Source: Mycolicibacter icosiumassiliensis
GTDB lineage: Bacteria > Actinomycetota > Actinomycetes > Mycobacteriales > Mycobacteriaceae
Direction of reading: 5' to 3'
DNA: 60,962 nt
NCBI RefSeq assembly: GCF_900078685.2
Contig: NZ_LT546166.1
Location: 55,712-116,673, forward strand
Positions within the stretch are counted from its first letter, which is position 1. The number at the start of each line of letters is the position of its first letter. The translations under genes and the position numbers were made by a program. The notes beneath the pieces are model-generated. The model saw nothing but the letters and a program-made list of their open reading frames with translations, did no database searches and had not been told where the DNA came from. Positions 26,923 to 35,582 of this stretch are shown in pieces.

Positions 26923-28275
26923 ATGGCGGATGATGGTGGGGTGGTGCATCCAGAGAACCAGTCGAGTTGGCCGGGCGCCGCGCAAACCGTGCAGTCGCTG
27001 GCGGAGTCATTCGCGGGCGCCGATCCGGTCGCGGACGCCGTCCGGTTGCGCGATCTGCGCCGGATGAAAGTAGTCGCGCTGAGTTTTTTGCTCGGCGCGA
27101 CCGTGGTCTTCGTGCTGTGCCGGTGGGTGCAGGCGGACGGTCTGGCCCCCGCCTGGGTGGGCTACGTCGGCGCCGCCGCCGAGGCCGGCATGGTCGGCGC
27201 GCTGGCGGACTGGTTTGCGGTCACCGCCTTGTTCAAGCACCCGCTGGGTATTCCGATCCCGCACACCGCGATCATCAAGCGCAAGAAGGACCAGCTCGGG
27301 GAGGGGCTGGGCACCTTCGTGCGGGAGAACTTCCTGTCACCGCCGGTGATCGAGACCAAGCTGCGCGACGCGCAGATCGCTGGCCGGGTGGGTAAATGGC
27401 TATCGGAGCCGACGCATGCCGAGCGGGTGGCCGCCGAGACCTCGACCGTGCTGCGGGTCCTGATCGAGATGCTGCGCGACGACGACGTCCAGGACGTGAT
27501 CGACCGGATGATCGTGCAACGCATCGCCGAGCCGCACTGGGGTCCGCCGGTGGGCCGGGTGCTGGGCTCGCTGCTGGCGGAGAACCGGCAGGAGGCGCTG
27601 ATCCAGCTGCTGGCCGACCGGGCCTTCCAGTGGTCGCTCAATGCCGGCGAAGTCATCCAGCGAGTCGTGGAGCGGGACTCTCCGACCTGGTCGCCGCGGT
27701 TCGTCGACCATCTGGTCGGTGACCGCATCCACCGTGAACTGATGGATTTCACCGATAAGGTGCGCCGTAATCCTGATCACGAACTGCGGCGCAGCGCGAC
27801 CCGATTCCTGTTCGAATTCGCCGACGACCTGCAGCACGATCAGCCGACCATCGCGAAAGCCGATGCGGTCAAAGAGCAGCTGATGGCCCGCGAGGAAGTC
27901 GCCAACGCCGCGGCGACGGCCTGGCGGACGCTCAAGCGGCTGGTGCTCGAAGGTGTCGACGACCCGTCCAGCGCGCTGCGGACGCGGGTGGCCGCGACCG
28001 TGGTCCAGGTCGGAGAATCGTTGCGTGACAAGGCAGAACTGCGCGACAAGGTAGACAACTGGATCGTGCGGGCCGCCCAACATCTGGTCGGCCACTACGG
28101 GGTGGAGATCACCGCGATCATCACCGAGACCATCGAGCGCTGGGATGCCGCCGAGGCGAGCCGGCGAATCGAATTGCACGTCGGGCGTGACTTGCAGTTC
28201 ATCCGGATCAACGGGACCGTGGTTGGCGCGCTGGCCGGTCTGGCGATCTACGCCATAGCTCAACTTATGTTCTGA
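26923..28275 (+). CDS. DUF445 membrane-associated protein (Rv0473-like)
   Basis: The 450-aa protein has an early hydrophobic segment (KVVALSFLLGATVVFVLCRW) and the DUF445 motif EAGMVGALADWFAVTALFKHPLGIPIPHT. It then has a long helical, probably extracytoplasmic or membrane-peripheral region, and a C-terminal hydrophobic helix (VGALAGLAIYAIAQLMF). DUF445 proteins are conserved in bacteria with no agreed function. The start at 26923 (ATG) is chosen. GTG at 26941 is possible. It is divergent from the TetR gene. Confidence 0.87.
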   Translation: MADDGGVVHPENQSSWPGAAQTVQSLAESFAGADPVADAVRLRDLRRMKVVALSFLLGATVVFVLCRWVQADGLAPAWVGYVGAAAEAGMVGALADWFAVTALFKHPLGIPIPHTAIIKRKKDQLGEGLGTFVRENFLSPPVIETKLRDAQIAGRVGKWLSEPTHAERVAAETSTVLRVLIEMLRDDDVQDVIDRMIVQRIAEPHWGPPVGRVLGSLLAENRQEALIQLLADRAFQWSLNAGEVIQRVVERDSPTWSPRFVDHLVGDRIHRELMDFTDKVRRNPDHELRRSATRFLFEFADDLQHDQPTIAKADAVKEQLMAREEVANAAATAWRTLKRLVLEGVDDPSSALRTRVAATVVQVGESLRDKAELRDKVDNWIVRAAQHLVGHYGVEITAIITETIERWDAAEASRRIELHVGRDLQFIRINGTVVGALAGLAIYAIAQLMF

Positions 28276-28362
28276 CCTGCGCTAGCAAGTGCTTGCAAAA
28301 GTTAGCACTCGCCGTTATCGTGGTACGTGTCAGCAGTCGCGAGTCCACGAAAGGGGTCACCG

Positions 28363-28755
28363 GTGTCGCAGGATGACAAACTTGCCGCAGTGGTGTCCAC
28401 GGCTGCGGCGGATATCGGTAGCTTCATCCGGTCCCAGCGCGAAGCCGCGCAGGTGTCCATGCGTCAGCTGGCCGACAAGGCCGGCGTCAGCAACCCGTAT
28501 CTGAGCCAGATCGAACGTGGACTGCGTAAGCCTTCCGCTGACGTCCTCAACCAGATCGCCAAGGCCCTCAGGGTTTCCGCCGAGGTGCTCTACGTCCGGG
28601 CGGGAATTTTGGAGCCGAGCGAGAAGGGCGAGGTCCGTGACGCCGTCATTGCCGATGCGGCGATCACGGAACGGCAAAAGCAGGTTCTGCTCGACATCTA
28701 CACCTCCTTCGTCCAGCAGAACGAAGCCGACGGTGAGGAGACGCCACCTGACTGA
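28363..28755 (+). CDS. XRE-family transcriptional regulator (Rv0474-like)
   Basis: The 130-aa protein has a Cro/C1 helix-turn-helix at about 20-78 (VSMRQLADKAGVSNPYLSQI, then KPSADVLNQIAKALRVSAEV) and a helical C-terminal domain. It matches M. tuberculosis Rv0474 in sequence and position, immediately upstream of hbhA. GTG 28363 follows a GAAAGGGG ribosome-binding site, while an earlier GTG at 28327 would add non-conserved residues. It may control hbhA, 61 bases downstream. Confidence 0.88.
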   Translation: MSQDDKLAAVVSTAAADIGSFIRSQREAAQVSMRQLADKAGVSNPYLSQIERGLRKPSADVLNQIAKALRVSAEVLYVRAGILEPSEKGEVRDAVIADAAITERQKQVLLDIYTSFVQQNEADGEETPPD

Positions 28756-28816
28756 TCCGCTTTCGTCCTCCTGACCGAATTACCTACGCACGATTTCAAC
28801 CCGAAAGGAACCCGAC

Positions 28817-29428
28817 ATGGCCGAGAACCCGACCATCGAAGAACTGAAGGCCCCGCTGCTCGCCGCGCTCGGCGCCGCCGACCTGGCCCTGGCCACCGTG
28901 AACGACCTCGTCACCACCTTGCGCGATCGCGCCGGCGAAGCCCGCGAAGACGCCAGCACCCGGGTTGAGGAGAGCCGCGCTCGCCTGACCAAGCTGCAGG
29001 AGGAGCTGCCCGAGCAGTTCGCCGAGCTGCGGGAGCGTTTCACCGCCGAGGAGCTGCGCAAGGCGGCCGAGGGCTACGTGGAGGCTGCCAGCGACCGGTA
29101 CAACGACCTGGTGGTGCGCGGTGAGGCCGCCCTGGTGCGGCTGCGCAGCCAGTCCGGTCTGGACGACGCTTCGGCGCAGGTGGAGGGCTACGTCGACCAC
29201 GCCGTCGAGCTGACCCAGGAGGTGCTGGGGAACGTCGCGTCCCAGACCCGTGAGGTCGGCGAGCGTGCCGCCAAGCTGGTCGGCATCGAGCTTCCCAAGA
29301 AGGACGAGCCCGCGCCGGCCCCCGCCAAGAAGGCGCCGGCTGCCAAGAAGGCTCCGGCGAAGAAGGCCGCCCCGGCCAAGAAGGCTCCGGCCAAGAAGGC
29401 TCCGGCCAAGAAGGTCACCCAGAAGTAG
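28817..29428 (+). CDS. hbhA: Heparin-binding haemagglutinin
   Basis: The 203-aa protein has an N-terminal helix, a long coiled coil (about 25-155, Glu/Arg/Ala rich), and a lysine/alanine/proline-rich C-terminal tail of KKAPA-type repeats (about 165-203). In M. tuberculosis this tail binds heparan sulfate proteoglycans on epithelial cells and is methylated on lysines. The protein is surface-exposed without a classical signal peptide. A GAAAGGAA ribosome-binding site precedes the ATG. The tail here has about six KKAP(A)-type units and ends KKVTQK. Confidence 0.95.
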   Translation: MAENPTIEELKAPLLAALGAADLALATVNDLVTTLRDRAGEAREDASTRVEESRARLTKLQEELPEQFAELRERFTAEELRKAAEGYVEAASDRYNDLVVRGEAALVRLRSQSGLDDASAQVEGYVDHAVELTQEVLGNVASQTREVGERAAKLVGIELPKKDEPAPAPAKKAPAAKKAPAKKAAPAKKAPAKKAPAKKVTQK

Positions 29429-29471
29429 TCGCAGTTCGACGCCCGGGACGGTGCCCGCCTAGGCTTGCAGC

Positions 29472-29753
29472 GTGATCGCTGCGAACCTGGTGGGTACCGT
29501 CCTTGGCGTTTTGCAGATCGCCGTCTTCGCGACGTCGGTGTACGCCTTCGTCCACGCGGCGATGCAACGCTCCGACGCCTACACCGCCGCCGACAAGCTC
29601 ACCAAGCCGGTCTGGCTGGTGATTCTCGGGGTGTGCGGACTGCTGGCATTGGTGTTGCAAGTGATGGGGATGGCGATCGCCGCCTGCGCGGCCGGGGTTT
29701 ACCTGGTGGATGTGCGGCCCCGACTCCTTGAGGTCCAAGGCAAGTCCCATTAA
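29472..29753 (+). CDS. DUF2516 small membrane protein (Rv0476-like)
   Basis: A 93-aa protein with two or three hydrophobic helices ([20 protein letters not shown] and [20 protein letters not shown]) and the TKPVWL motif of DUF2516. GTG start at 29472. It lies 43 bases after hbhA and 3 bases before the DUF2599 gene. Function unknown. The gene is conserved beside hbhA in mycobacteria. Confidence 0.88.
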   Translation: MIAANLVGTVLGVLQIAVFATSVYAFVHAAMQRSDAYTAADKLTKPVWLVILGVCGLLALVLQVMGMAIAACAAGVYLVDVRPRLLEVQGKSH

Positions 29754-29756
29754 CTC

Positions 29757-30161
29757 ATGCTGCGTGCGTTCGTCCTTGCAGCCGTGAGTGCCGCCGCGGT
29801 GTTGTGCGCGGCGCCAGCCACCGCCGACACCGGGTTGTCCGGCTATGTCGACCACACCGAGTGGGTCAGCTACGACGGCCGGGCGAGTCTGCGGGTGTAC
29901 CCGACCCCCTCCGCGCGGGCGGCGGCCCTGCGGCTCGACACCGACGGTGCGGGTGAACAGGCCTGGCGAGATGTGCTCGCCAGCGCTCCCGACGCCGACA
30001 CCCCAGGCATGCGCGACCAATTCCTCTGCCACTGGAGCTATGCCGAGTTCGCCCGACCCGGCAAGACCAGCTGGAATCTCGAGCCGTGGCGGCCGGTCGT
30101 CGACGACGTGACCATGCTCGAATCCGGATGCAATCCTGGCGCCGCTGAGGAGGCTTTCTGA
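29757..30161 (+). CDS. DUF2599 secreted protein (Rv0477-like)
   Basis: The 134-aa protein has a signal peptide ([19 protein letters not shown], cleavage near ATA-D at residue 24). The mature domain contains two cysteines (FLCHW and ESGCNP) and several tryptophans ([17 protein letters not shown]) typical of DUF2599. It starts 3 bases after the DUF2516 stop, and its own TGA shares one base with the deoC ATG, so the genes are coupled. Function unknown. Confidence 0.88.
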   Translation: MLRAFVLAAVSAAAVLCAAPATADTGLSGYVDHTEWVSYDGRASLRVYPTPSARAAALRLDTDGAGEQAWRDVLASAPDADTPGMRDQFLCHWSYAEFARPGKTSWNLEPWRPVVDDVTMLESGCNPGAAEEAF

Positions 30162-30862
30162 TGACGCCGATGCCCGGGCGCCGGTGGGACCGTGACCAGA
30201 TGGCGCAACTGGTCGACCACACGCTGCTCAAACCCGAAGCCACCGCGGCCCAGGTCGCGGCCGTCGTCGCCGAGGCGGCCGAACTCGGTGTCGCCGCGGT
30301 CTGCGTGTCGCCGTCGATGGTGGCCCTAGCGGCTTGCGCTGCCGCGGCAATCCGGGCCGATATCCCGATCGCCGCGGTCGCGGGCTTTCCGTCCGGCAAG
30401 CATCTGTCGGTGGTCAAAGCCCAGGAGGCGGCATTGGCCGCAGCGGACGGGGCGGCTGAGATCGACATGGTCATCGACGTCGGCGCGGCACTGACGGGTG
30501 ATTTTGCCGCGGTGGGCGCCGACATCGCGACCGTGCGCGCCGCGGTGCCCCAGGCGGTGCTCAAGGTGATCGTGGAATCCGCCGCGCTGCTGGAGTTCGC
30601 CGGCGACGCCGCCCTGGTCGCTGCCTGCCGGGCCGCCGAAGCTGCCGGTGCGGATTTCGTGAAGACCTCCACCGGATTTCATCCGTCCGGCGGAGCGAGC
30701 GTGCACGCGGTGTCACTGATGGCCGAGACGGTCGGTGGCCGGCTAGGGGTCAAGGCCAGCGGCGGTATTCGCAGTGCGGGCGATGCGCTGGCCATGATCG
30801 AGGCCGGGGCGACTCGGCTGGGGTTGTCCGGCACTCGGGCGGTGCTCGACGGACTGGGGTAG
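30161..30862 (+). CDS. deoC: Deoxyribose-phosphate aldolase
   Basis: The 233-aa TIM-barrel class I aldolase shows the DeoC motifs: [11 protein letters not shown], the [13 protein letters not shown] strand, the Schiff-base lysine in [16 protein letters not shown], and the second active-site lysine in [10 protein letters not shown]. It splits 2-deoxyribose-5-phosphate into glyceraldehyde-3-phosphate and acetaldehyde during nucleoside catabolism. It overlaps the DUF2599 gene by one base. Position matches M. tuberculosis Rv0478. Confidence 0.95.
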   Translation: MTPMPGRRWDRDQMAQLVDHTLLKPEATAAQVAAVVAEAAELGVAAVCVSPSMVALAACAAAAIRADIPIAAVAGFPSGKHLSVVKAQEAALAAADGAAEIDMVIDVGAALTGDFAAVGADIATVRAAVPQAVLKVIVESAALLEFAGDAALVAACRAAEAAGADFVKTSTGFHPSGGASVHAVSLMAETVGGRLGVKASGGIRSAGDALAMIEAGATRLGLSGTRAVLDGLG

Positions 30863-30913
30863 CGGGCCTGGGTGACTACCCAAGTCCGCAGACCGCCGAT
30901 AGCCTTTGCGGTT

Positions 30914-32074
30914 ATGCCCGATGTGCGTGGTGTATTCGCCGACGCCGCGCGTGCGCGCGAGCAGGATTTGGTGCAGCGCCTGGCCACGGCCGTCGAGGTG
31001 GACCGCGCGTTCGCCGAGGCGCTGGATGGGGCGTGCCGAAAGGCCGTGTGGGGTCGCCGGCGCCTTGACGCCATTGAGGTCGAAATCGGCGATGTCATTG
31101 CTCGGCAAGGCGTACTTGGCCTCGACACCCCGGCAGGCGCTCGACAGTTCCAGGCATTCCTGGCCGCCAAGGCCAGAGATATCCACCGGGTGGTGGACGA
31201 GGTCTCTGCCGACAGCAAGAGCAGGACGGGGATGCTGCAGTCGCTGCGGTATCCGATGGGTGACGGCGCGCCGCTGTCTCCCCCGATCGACACTCTCGGC
31301 GGCGAACGCCGGTGGACCGACAAAGATCTCTACCCTCATGACCCCACCGCCGCGGACGTGAAACAGGACAGCGTCGGGGACTGCTATCTGGATGCCACCA
31401 TGGGCGCTATCGCCAACGCCAACCCGCAGTGGATCAAAGATCGCATTCGATTCGACGACGAGACAGGCAATTTCGACGTCACCCTCTGGGATGGGCGCCA
31501 GTGGAGGCGCATCGACGTCACGCAGGCCGATATCGACACCGACATCAAACGCAACGGCGCAAGTTGGCTCGACAACGGGCGACCCGACGCGGCGCTGTGG
31601 CCGGCGGTGCTGGAGTCGGGGTACGCCAAACTCAAATACCCGGGAAAGGATCTCGCCGATGCCCTCGGCAATGACGTGGGGATCGGTCAGGGCGGCTACG
31701 CCAAGGATGCGATGGAGGCGCTGACCGGCAACCGCGGCACCGTGATCAACCCGGAGGACGTCTGGTTCACCAATCAGCATATCGACCAAGCGATTTCCGG
31801 GTCCCTGGCCAATCATCAGCCGGTGACCATCTCTACGACACCGCAAGGGGCTCCGTTGACGCAAAGTCATGTGTATGTGGTCGAAGGCATCAGCGGCACC
31901 GGCAGTGACGCCATGGTGACGCTGCGCAATCCCTGGGAAACCAATACCGGCACGCCGATCGACACCCCCGATGCGCTGGTCACGATTCGGCTCGGCGACC
32001 TGATCGGTTCCGGGCTGCCCGGCCCCCTCGGCACGCACCCGGTGGCAGGCGTCAACATCGGTTCACTCGGATGA
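30914..32074 (+). CDS. Calpain-like (C2 family) cysteine protease
   Basis: From ATG 30914 (GTG 30872 is an alternative start) the protein has ~386 residues. The first ~100 residues are helical and Ala/Arg/Glu rich, resembling the N-termini of mycobacterial ESX-associated or DUF4226-type proteins. The rest is a calpain core: oxyanion Q151 and catalytic C157 in KQDSVGDCYLDATMGAI, H319 in QSHVYVVEG, and N339 in LRNPWET, with the Gln-Cys spacing of six residues seen in papain-like enzymes. No signal peptide is visible. The stop overlaps the start of a membrane-anchored partner gene (ATGA). The pair sits between deoC and the Rv0479c homologues, where M. tuberculosis has nothing similar. Confidence 0.75.
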   Translation: MPDVRGVFADAARAREQDLVQRLATAVEVDRAFAEALDGACRKAVWGRRRLDAIEVEIGDVIARQGVLGLDTPAGARQFQAFLAAKARDIHRVVDEVSADSKSRTGMLQSLRYPMGDGAPLSPPIDTLGGERRWTDKDLYPHDPTAADVKQDSVGDCYLDATMGAIANANPQWIKDRIRFDDETGNFDVTLWDGRQWRRIDVTQADIDTDIKRNGASWLDNGRPDAALWPAVLESGYAKLKYPGKDLADALGNDVGIGQGGYAKDAMEALTGNRGTVINPEDVWFTNQHIDQAISGSLANHQPVTISTTPQGAPLTQSHVYVVEGISGTGSDAMVTLRNPWETNTGTPIDTPDALVTIRLGDLIGSGLPGPLGTHPVAGVNIGSLG

Positions 32075-32574
32075 AGGCGAGCAAGGCGATGGTGATAAGC
32101 GCAGCAGTGGTGATGGGAGTCGTCATAGCCCTGGCCGGATATGTCTTCTGGCAGTACCGAAGTGCTGCGCCGCCCGCACTGGGGGACCTTCGGGTGTACG
32201 CCCAGAGCTCCGACATCCCGGTCACCTCGGTGCCGGATCGCGCCGGCGCGGAGAAGCGGCTGCGGGAATTCGCCGACGGCGTACAGCCCGGCTACCGGGT
32301 CGCCGACGAACGGTTTCTCGCCTCCGGGGTCCCAGTGGTCTGGGATGCGTTGCGGCACTTCGTCGAACCGTGCCTTGCCGGGTACGCGCTGACGGCGGAC
32401 GGATTCTCGGCCGACTTCGCCATCGAATACAGCGTGTACGGACACACCGGCGGGCTTCGGCGCTGGTTCAATGACGACCTGATCCTGGTCGCGGGCCCGG
32501 GCCGCACTCCGGTGTCGGGCGCGGCGGCCCCGGACGCCTATCTCTACGGATACTTCCGGCTCGCCCGGACCTGA
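32071..32574 (+). CDS. Membrane-anchored partner of the calpain-like protease (possible immunity/inhibitor)
   Basis: The 167-aa protein starts at ATG 32071, overlapping the protease stop by 4 bases. It has one N-terminal transmembrane anchor (MVISAAVVMGVVIALAGYVF, about 6-26) and a ~140-residue outer domain with no family I recognise (REFADGVQPGYRVADERF, then YGHTGGLRRWFNDDLILV). Tight coupling to a predicted cysteine protease suggests an immunity protein, inhibitor or substrate, but this is inference only. Confidence 0.7.
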   Translation: MKASKAMVISAAVVMGVVIALAGYVFWQYRSAAPPALGDLRVYAQSSDIPVTSVPDRAGAEKRLREFADGVQPGYRVADERFLASGVPVVWDALRHFVEPCLAGYALTADGFSADFAIEYSVYGHTGGLRRWFNDDLILVAGPGRTPVSGAAAPDAYLYGYFRLART

Positions 32575-32578
32575 CGCC

Positions 32579-33346
32579 TTACAACGAGTCGAAGCACTGA
32601 CTCGATGACGACCCCGGCTCGATAGCGGCATTCCGGGTCGAGAATTTCACCACCACACCGGAATCGGTGACTTGCACGCTGTCGAGGTGGATGCCCAGCG
32701 GAAGGTCATCGGTCACTTTTGCGGTGAGTTCGTCGAGGCGGCGCTGCACGGTGTCGGTGTCCAGATCCTGGCCCAGCGCCTCCAGGTTGACCACCTGCAG
32801 CGACAGCCCGTTGTTCACCAGTTGCGGCTTGACGGTCGCCTTGTTGAGCAGGCCCTTGAGTTCGATGGTGCCGGCACCCGGATCGGCGGTGACACTGCCG
32901 GTGACGATGCTGCCGATCATCGGAACCACGTCCTGGATCGACTGTTTGATGCCGTCGGCCGGCCAGGTGATGGTGCCGTCTAGTGACCCGATGGTGCCCT
33001 TGGGGTCTGATGGGCCCGCGCCCTTGTTCAGCCGGACGTTGCGGATGTCCAGCTCGAGTTGCATGCCCTTGGCCTGCCGGATCTGATTGCCGGCGGTCTT
33101 GACCGAGATGTGGGAGTACTCGCCGTTGAAGTACTGCGCCAGCACCGGGGGCGTGGTCCCGAAGGACACGGTGGCGCTGTCCTGCGCCTCGCATTGGACA
33201 GCGTCGGCGACCAGGGTGTTCGCGCGGTGGCGGGCGTAAAGCTCACCGCCGAGCATTCCTACCAGTGCTATGGCGAGCACCGCGGTCAAGGCCAGCATGA
33301 TCGCCGGCAGTCCGGAAAACCGATGTGTGGGTCCGGGTGCGCTCAT
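32579..33346 (-). CDS. DUF2993 (LmeA-like) membrane-anchored protein, copy 1
   Basis: The 255-aa protein has a single N-terminal transmembrane helix (IMLALTAVLAIALVGMLGGE) and a DUF2993 domain (CEAQDSATVSFGTTPPVLAQ, then GTIGSLDGTITWPADGIKQ). LmeA of mycobacteria is a periplasmic DUF2993 protein needed for mannan elongation in lipomannan/lipoarabinomannan synthesis. It is the second of two tandem paralogues, 9 bases after the first on the same strand. Ends 5 bases from the convergent calpain partner gene. Confidence 0.85.
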   Translation of the reverse strand: MSAPGPTHRFSGLPAIMLALTAVLAIALVGMLGGELYARHRANTLVADAVQCEAQDSATVSFGTTPPVLAQYFNGEYSHISVKTAGNQIRQAKGMQLELDIRNVRLNKGAGPSDPKGTIGSLDGTITWPADGIKQSIQDVVPMIGSIVTGSVTADPGAGTIELKGLLNKATVKPQLVNNGLSLQVVNLEALGQDLDTDTVQRRLDELTAKVTDDLPLGIHLDSVQVTDSGVVVKFSTRNAAIEPGSSSSQCFDSL

Positions 33347-33355
33347 TGCGCAAGG

Positions 33356-34210
33356 TTACAGATGCGCGAAGCAGGGGTCATCCGTCCGCGGAATCGAGGC
33401 GTTGCGGGTGGAGAACCGCGCCACCACGCCGGTGTCGGTGACCTCGATACCGTCGGCGCGCAGACCGAGCGGATAACGCTTGGTCAGCTCCGAGGCGAAC
33501 CTGTCCAACTCGGGCTGCAGCGACTCACGCGGCAGGGTCAGGGCGCCCAGGCCGGTCAGTTTCTGCACCTGCAGCGACAGGCCCCCGTTGACCACTTCGG
33601 GCTTGACCACGACGGTGGCCAGACCGAACGCACCCCGCAGCTCGACGGTGCCGTCGGCAGCATTGGTCGTGAGGTCGGACACCAGGTTGCCCAGGATCGG
33701 CACCATGTTCTGAACGGTCTCTTTGATCCCGGCCGACGGCCAGGTCAGCGTCGCCTGCAGCGAACCGATGGTGCCCCTCGAGTCGCCGGTGCCGTGCAGA
33801 TCGACATCGGAGATGCTCAAGTCCGCGGTCATCAGCTTGGCGTCTTTGACCTGATTGCCCGCGGTATGGATGGAGATGTTGGTGTAGTTGCCGGTGATGT
33901 GCTGCCACAGGAAGGGCGGTGTGACCCCGAACGAGGCGCTGGCCTTGTCGTTCACCACGCATTCGGTTGCCTTGGCCACCTTGCTGTCGCCGATACGGCG
34001 GGCGATCAGTTCGGCGCCGATCAACCCGGCCAGTGCCAGCGCGATCACCGTGACCAAGATCAGGACCAGGGCCAGCGGGTCACGCAGCGCCGACGCCGAC
34101 CGTGACGGGGCAGCCGGGGCTTCGATCACGGTGGTGGGCGCCTCACCGGGTTGGCCGGCGGGGCGGGCCCAGGGCGACTCGCCTTGGGGAGGTCCGGGCG
34201 GATTGCTCAC
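33356..34210 (-). CDS. DUF2993 (LmeA-like) membrane-anchored protein, copy 2 (Rv0479c-like)
   Basis: The 284-aa protein is a paralogue of the neighbouring gene: a proline-rich cytoplasmic N-terminus (~50 residues), a transmembrane helix (LALVLILVTVIALALAGLIG) and a DUF2993 domain (CVVNDKASASFGVTPPFLWQ, then GTIGSLQATLTWPSAGIKE). It starts within the last 4 bases of the nitrilase-family gene, so it is translationally coupled. Its position matches M. tuberculosis Rv0479c. A lipid- or glycolipid-binding envelope role is plausible by analogy to LmeA. Confidence 0.87.
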   Translation of the reverse strand: MSNPPGPPQGESPWARPAGQPGEAPTTVIEAPAAPSRSASALRDPLALVLILVTVIALALAGLIGAELIARRIGDSKVAKATECVVNDKASASFGVTPPFLWQHITGNYTNISIHTAGNQVKDAKLMTADLSISDVDLHGTGDSRGTIGSLQATLTWPSAGIKETVQNMVPILGNLVSDLTTNAADGTVELRGAFGLATVVVKPEVVNGGLSLQVQKLTGLGALTLPRESLQPELDRFASELTKRYPLGLRADGIEVTDTGVVARFSTRNASIPRTDDPCFAHL

Positions 34211-35025
34211 CCGCGCGATTCTGCCTTACCGACCTGAAAGAAGCTCGCACGATTGCTCAACACGGCCAGCGTCCGGCGGGCGGCGGAGACCGCGTCGAAG
34301 TCGATGTCGTAGATCAGCAGCTGCGGCGATGCACCGGCCGCGGCGATCACCTCACCCCACGGCGAGGCGATCATGCTGTGGCCCACCCCGACCGGAGCCC
34401 CGGACGGATCGTCCGGAATGCCCGGGTCGGCCTGCCCGACCGCGACGACGTAGCTGGTCGAATCCAGCGCCCGGGCCCGAGCCAGCAGCTCCCACTGGGA
34501 CAGTTTCCCCGGGCCGGCGCCCCACGAGGCGCAGACCGCGATCAGTTGCGCGCCGCGGTCGGCCAGTTCGGTGTACAGCGCCGGGAACCGGATGTCGTAA
34601 CAGGTTGTCAATCCGACACCGACGCCGTTGATATCGATCACCACCGGTTCGAATCCCGGTGCCACCGTGCGCGATTCAGTGAAGCCGAAGGCGTCGTACA
34701 GGTGGATCTTGTGATAGTGCGTGTCGGTTCCCGGGCCGACGGCCAACAACGTGTTGGTGACGCGACCATCGTCGGCCGGGGTGAACATGCCGGCGACCAC
34801 GGTGATCTGAGCTCGCGCGGCGACCTCGCGAACCTGCGTGGCCCACGGCCCGTCGAGCGGTTCGGCAACCGGTCCCAGTGGCACCCCGAAGCGGCACATC
34901 GCCGCCTCCGGGAACACCACCAGCGATGCCCCTTGATCGGCGGCCCGTTCGGTGTAGTCGGTCACCAGTTGCAGATTCGCGGCAGGGTCGGCGCCGCTGA
35001 GTATCTGCGCACACGCAATCCGCAT
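34207..35025 (-). CDS. Nitrilase-superfamily amidohydrolase (Rv0480c-like)
   Basis: The 272-aa carbon-nitrogen hydrolase has the complete catalytic triad: E40 (LVVFPEAAMCRF), K106 (DTHYHKIHLYDAFGF) and C142 (GLTTCYDIRFPALY). The features fit the Nit/omega-amidase branch, which removes deaminated glutathione or alpha-ketoglutaramate in other organisms. The mycobacterial substrate is unproven. It overlaps the DUF2993 gene by 4 bases and lies 9 bases after the DUF2505 gene, so these four minus-strand genes form one operon. Confidence 0.9.
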   Translation of the reverse strand: MRIACAQILSGADPAANLQLVTDYTERAADQGASLVVFPEAAMCRFGVPLGPVAEPLDGPWATQVREVAARAQITVVAGMFTPADDGRVTNTLLAVGPGTDTHYHKIHLYDAFGFTESRTVAPGFEPVVIDINGVGVGLTTCYDIRFPALYTELADRGAQLIAVCASWGAGPGKLSQWELLARARALDSTSYVVAVGQADPGIPDDPSGAPVGVGHSMIASPWGEVIAAAGASPQLLIYDIDFDAVSAARRTLAVLSNRASFFQVGKAESRG

Positions 35026-35034
35026 GGATCCAGC

Positions 35035-35556
35035 CTATTCCGTCGGTGTCGCGCCGCCCCGGCTTAGCCACGTCGAGGTGAATCGCTGCTCGGTGGTCAT
35101 CAGCTCGGCCAACTGCCCGCCGATGAAACTCTCGATCTTGCCGCCCACCAGCGGGATATCGACCTGCACGGTCGCGGTCAACCGCAGTTCGCAACCGCCG
35201 GCCGCCGGCGCCAGGATCGCGTCGCCGGACAGCTTCGCCGGTGCGCCGACGACCTTGCCGGTCACCTGGGCGCGGGCCCGCCCGTCGCGCACCGGATGCC
35301 ATGTCTCGTGCCGCGCCACGTCCAGATTGCCGGGATGGAACTGGGCCGCCAGCGCGGGCAACTTCTCCCGGTGAATGCCCTGCGTGGTGGCGACGTCAAC
35401 GCCGCCGTCGGGGCCGACGGTCATCGAGTCCAACGCCACGACATCGGCTCCGGAGTCGGCCAGCCGGGCCCGCCAGTAGTGCTCGTCGGCGAAGACGGCG
35501 TACACCTGCTCGACGGTTGCCGAGTAGTGCTCGGAGAGCGTGAATGTACGCGGCAT
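35035..35556 (-). CDS. DUF2505 START/Bet v1-like protein (Rv0481c-like)
   Basis: The 173-aa protein starts PRTFTLSEHYSATVEQVYAV and shows the polyketide-cyclase/START-like fold pattern of DUF2505 (REKLPALAAQFHPGNLDVAR, then GGKIESFIGGQLAELM). Such proteins bind hydrophobic ligands. It is the first gene of the minus-strand operon and is divergent from murB, with 26 bases between the starts. Function unknown. Confidence 0.87.
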   Translation of the reverse strand: MPRTFTLSEHYSATVEQVYAVFADEHYWRARLADSGADVVALDSMTVGPDGGVDVATTQGIHREKLPALAAQFHPGNLDVARHETWHPVRDGRARAQVTGKVVGAPAKLSGDAILAPAAGGCELRLTATVQVDIPLVGGKIESFIGGQLAELMTTEQRFTSTWLSRGGATPTE

Positions 35557-35582
35557 AGCTGGTCACGCTACCGTTACCGGCC

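Noticed and set aside
28281..28312. CIRCE-like heat-shock element upstream of the XRE regulator
   Set aside because: TTAGCACTC occurs once, but the inverted partner GAGTGCTAA is not present with the required spacing, so an HrcA site is not supported.
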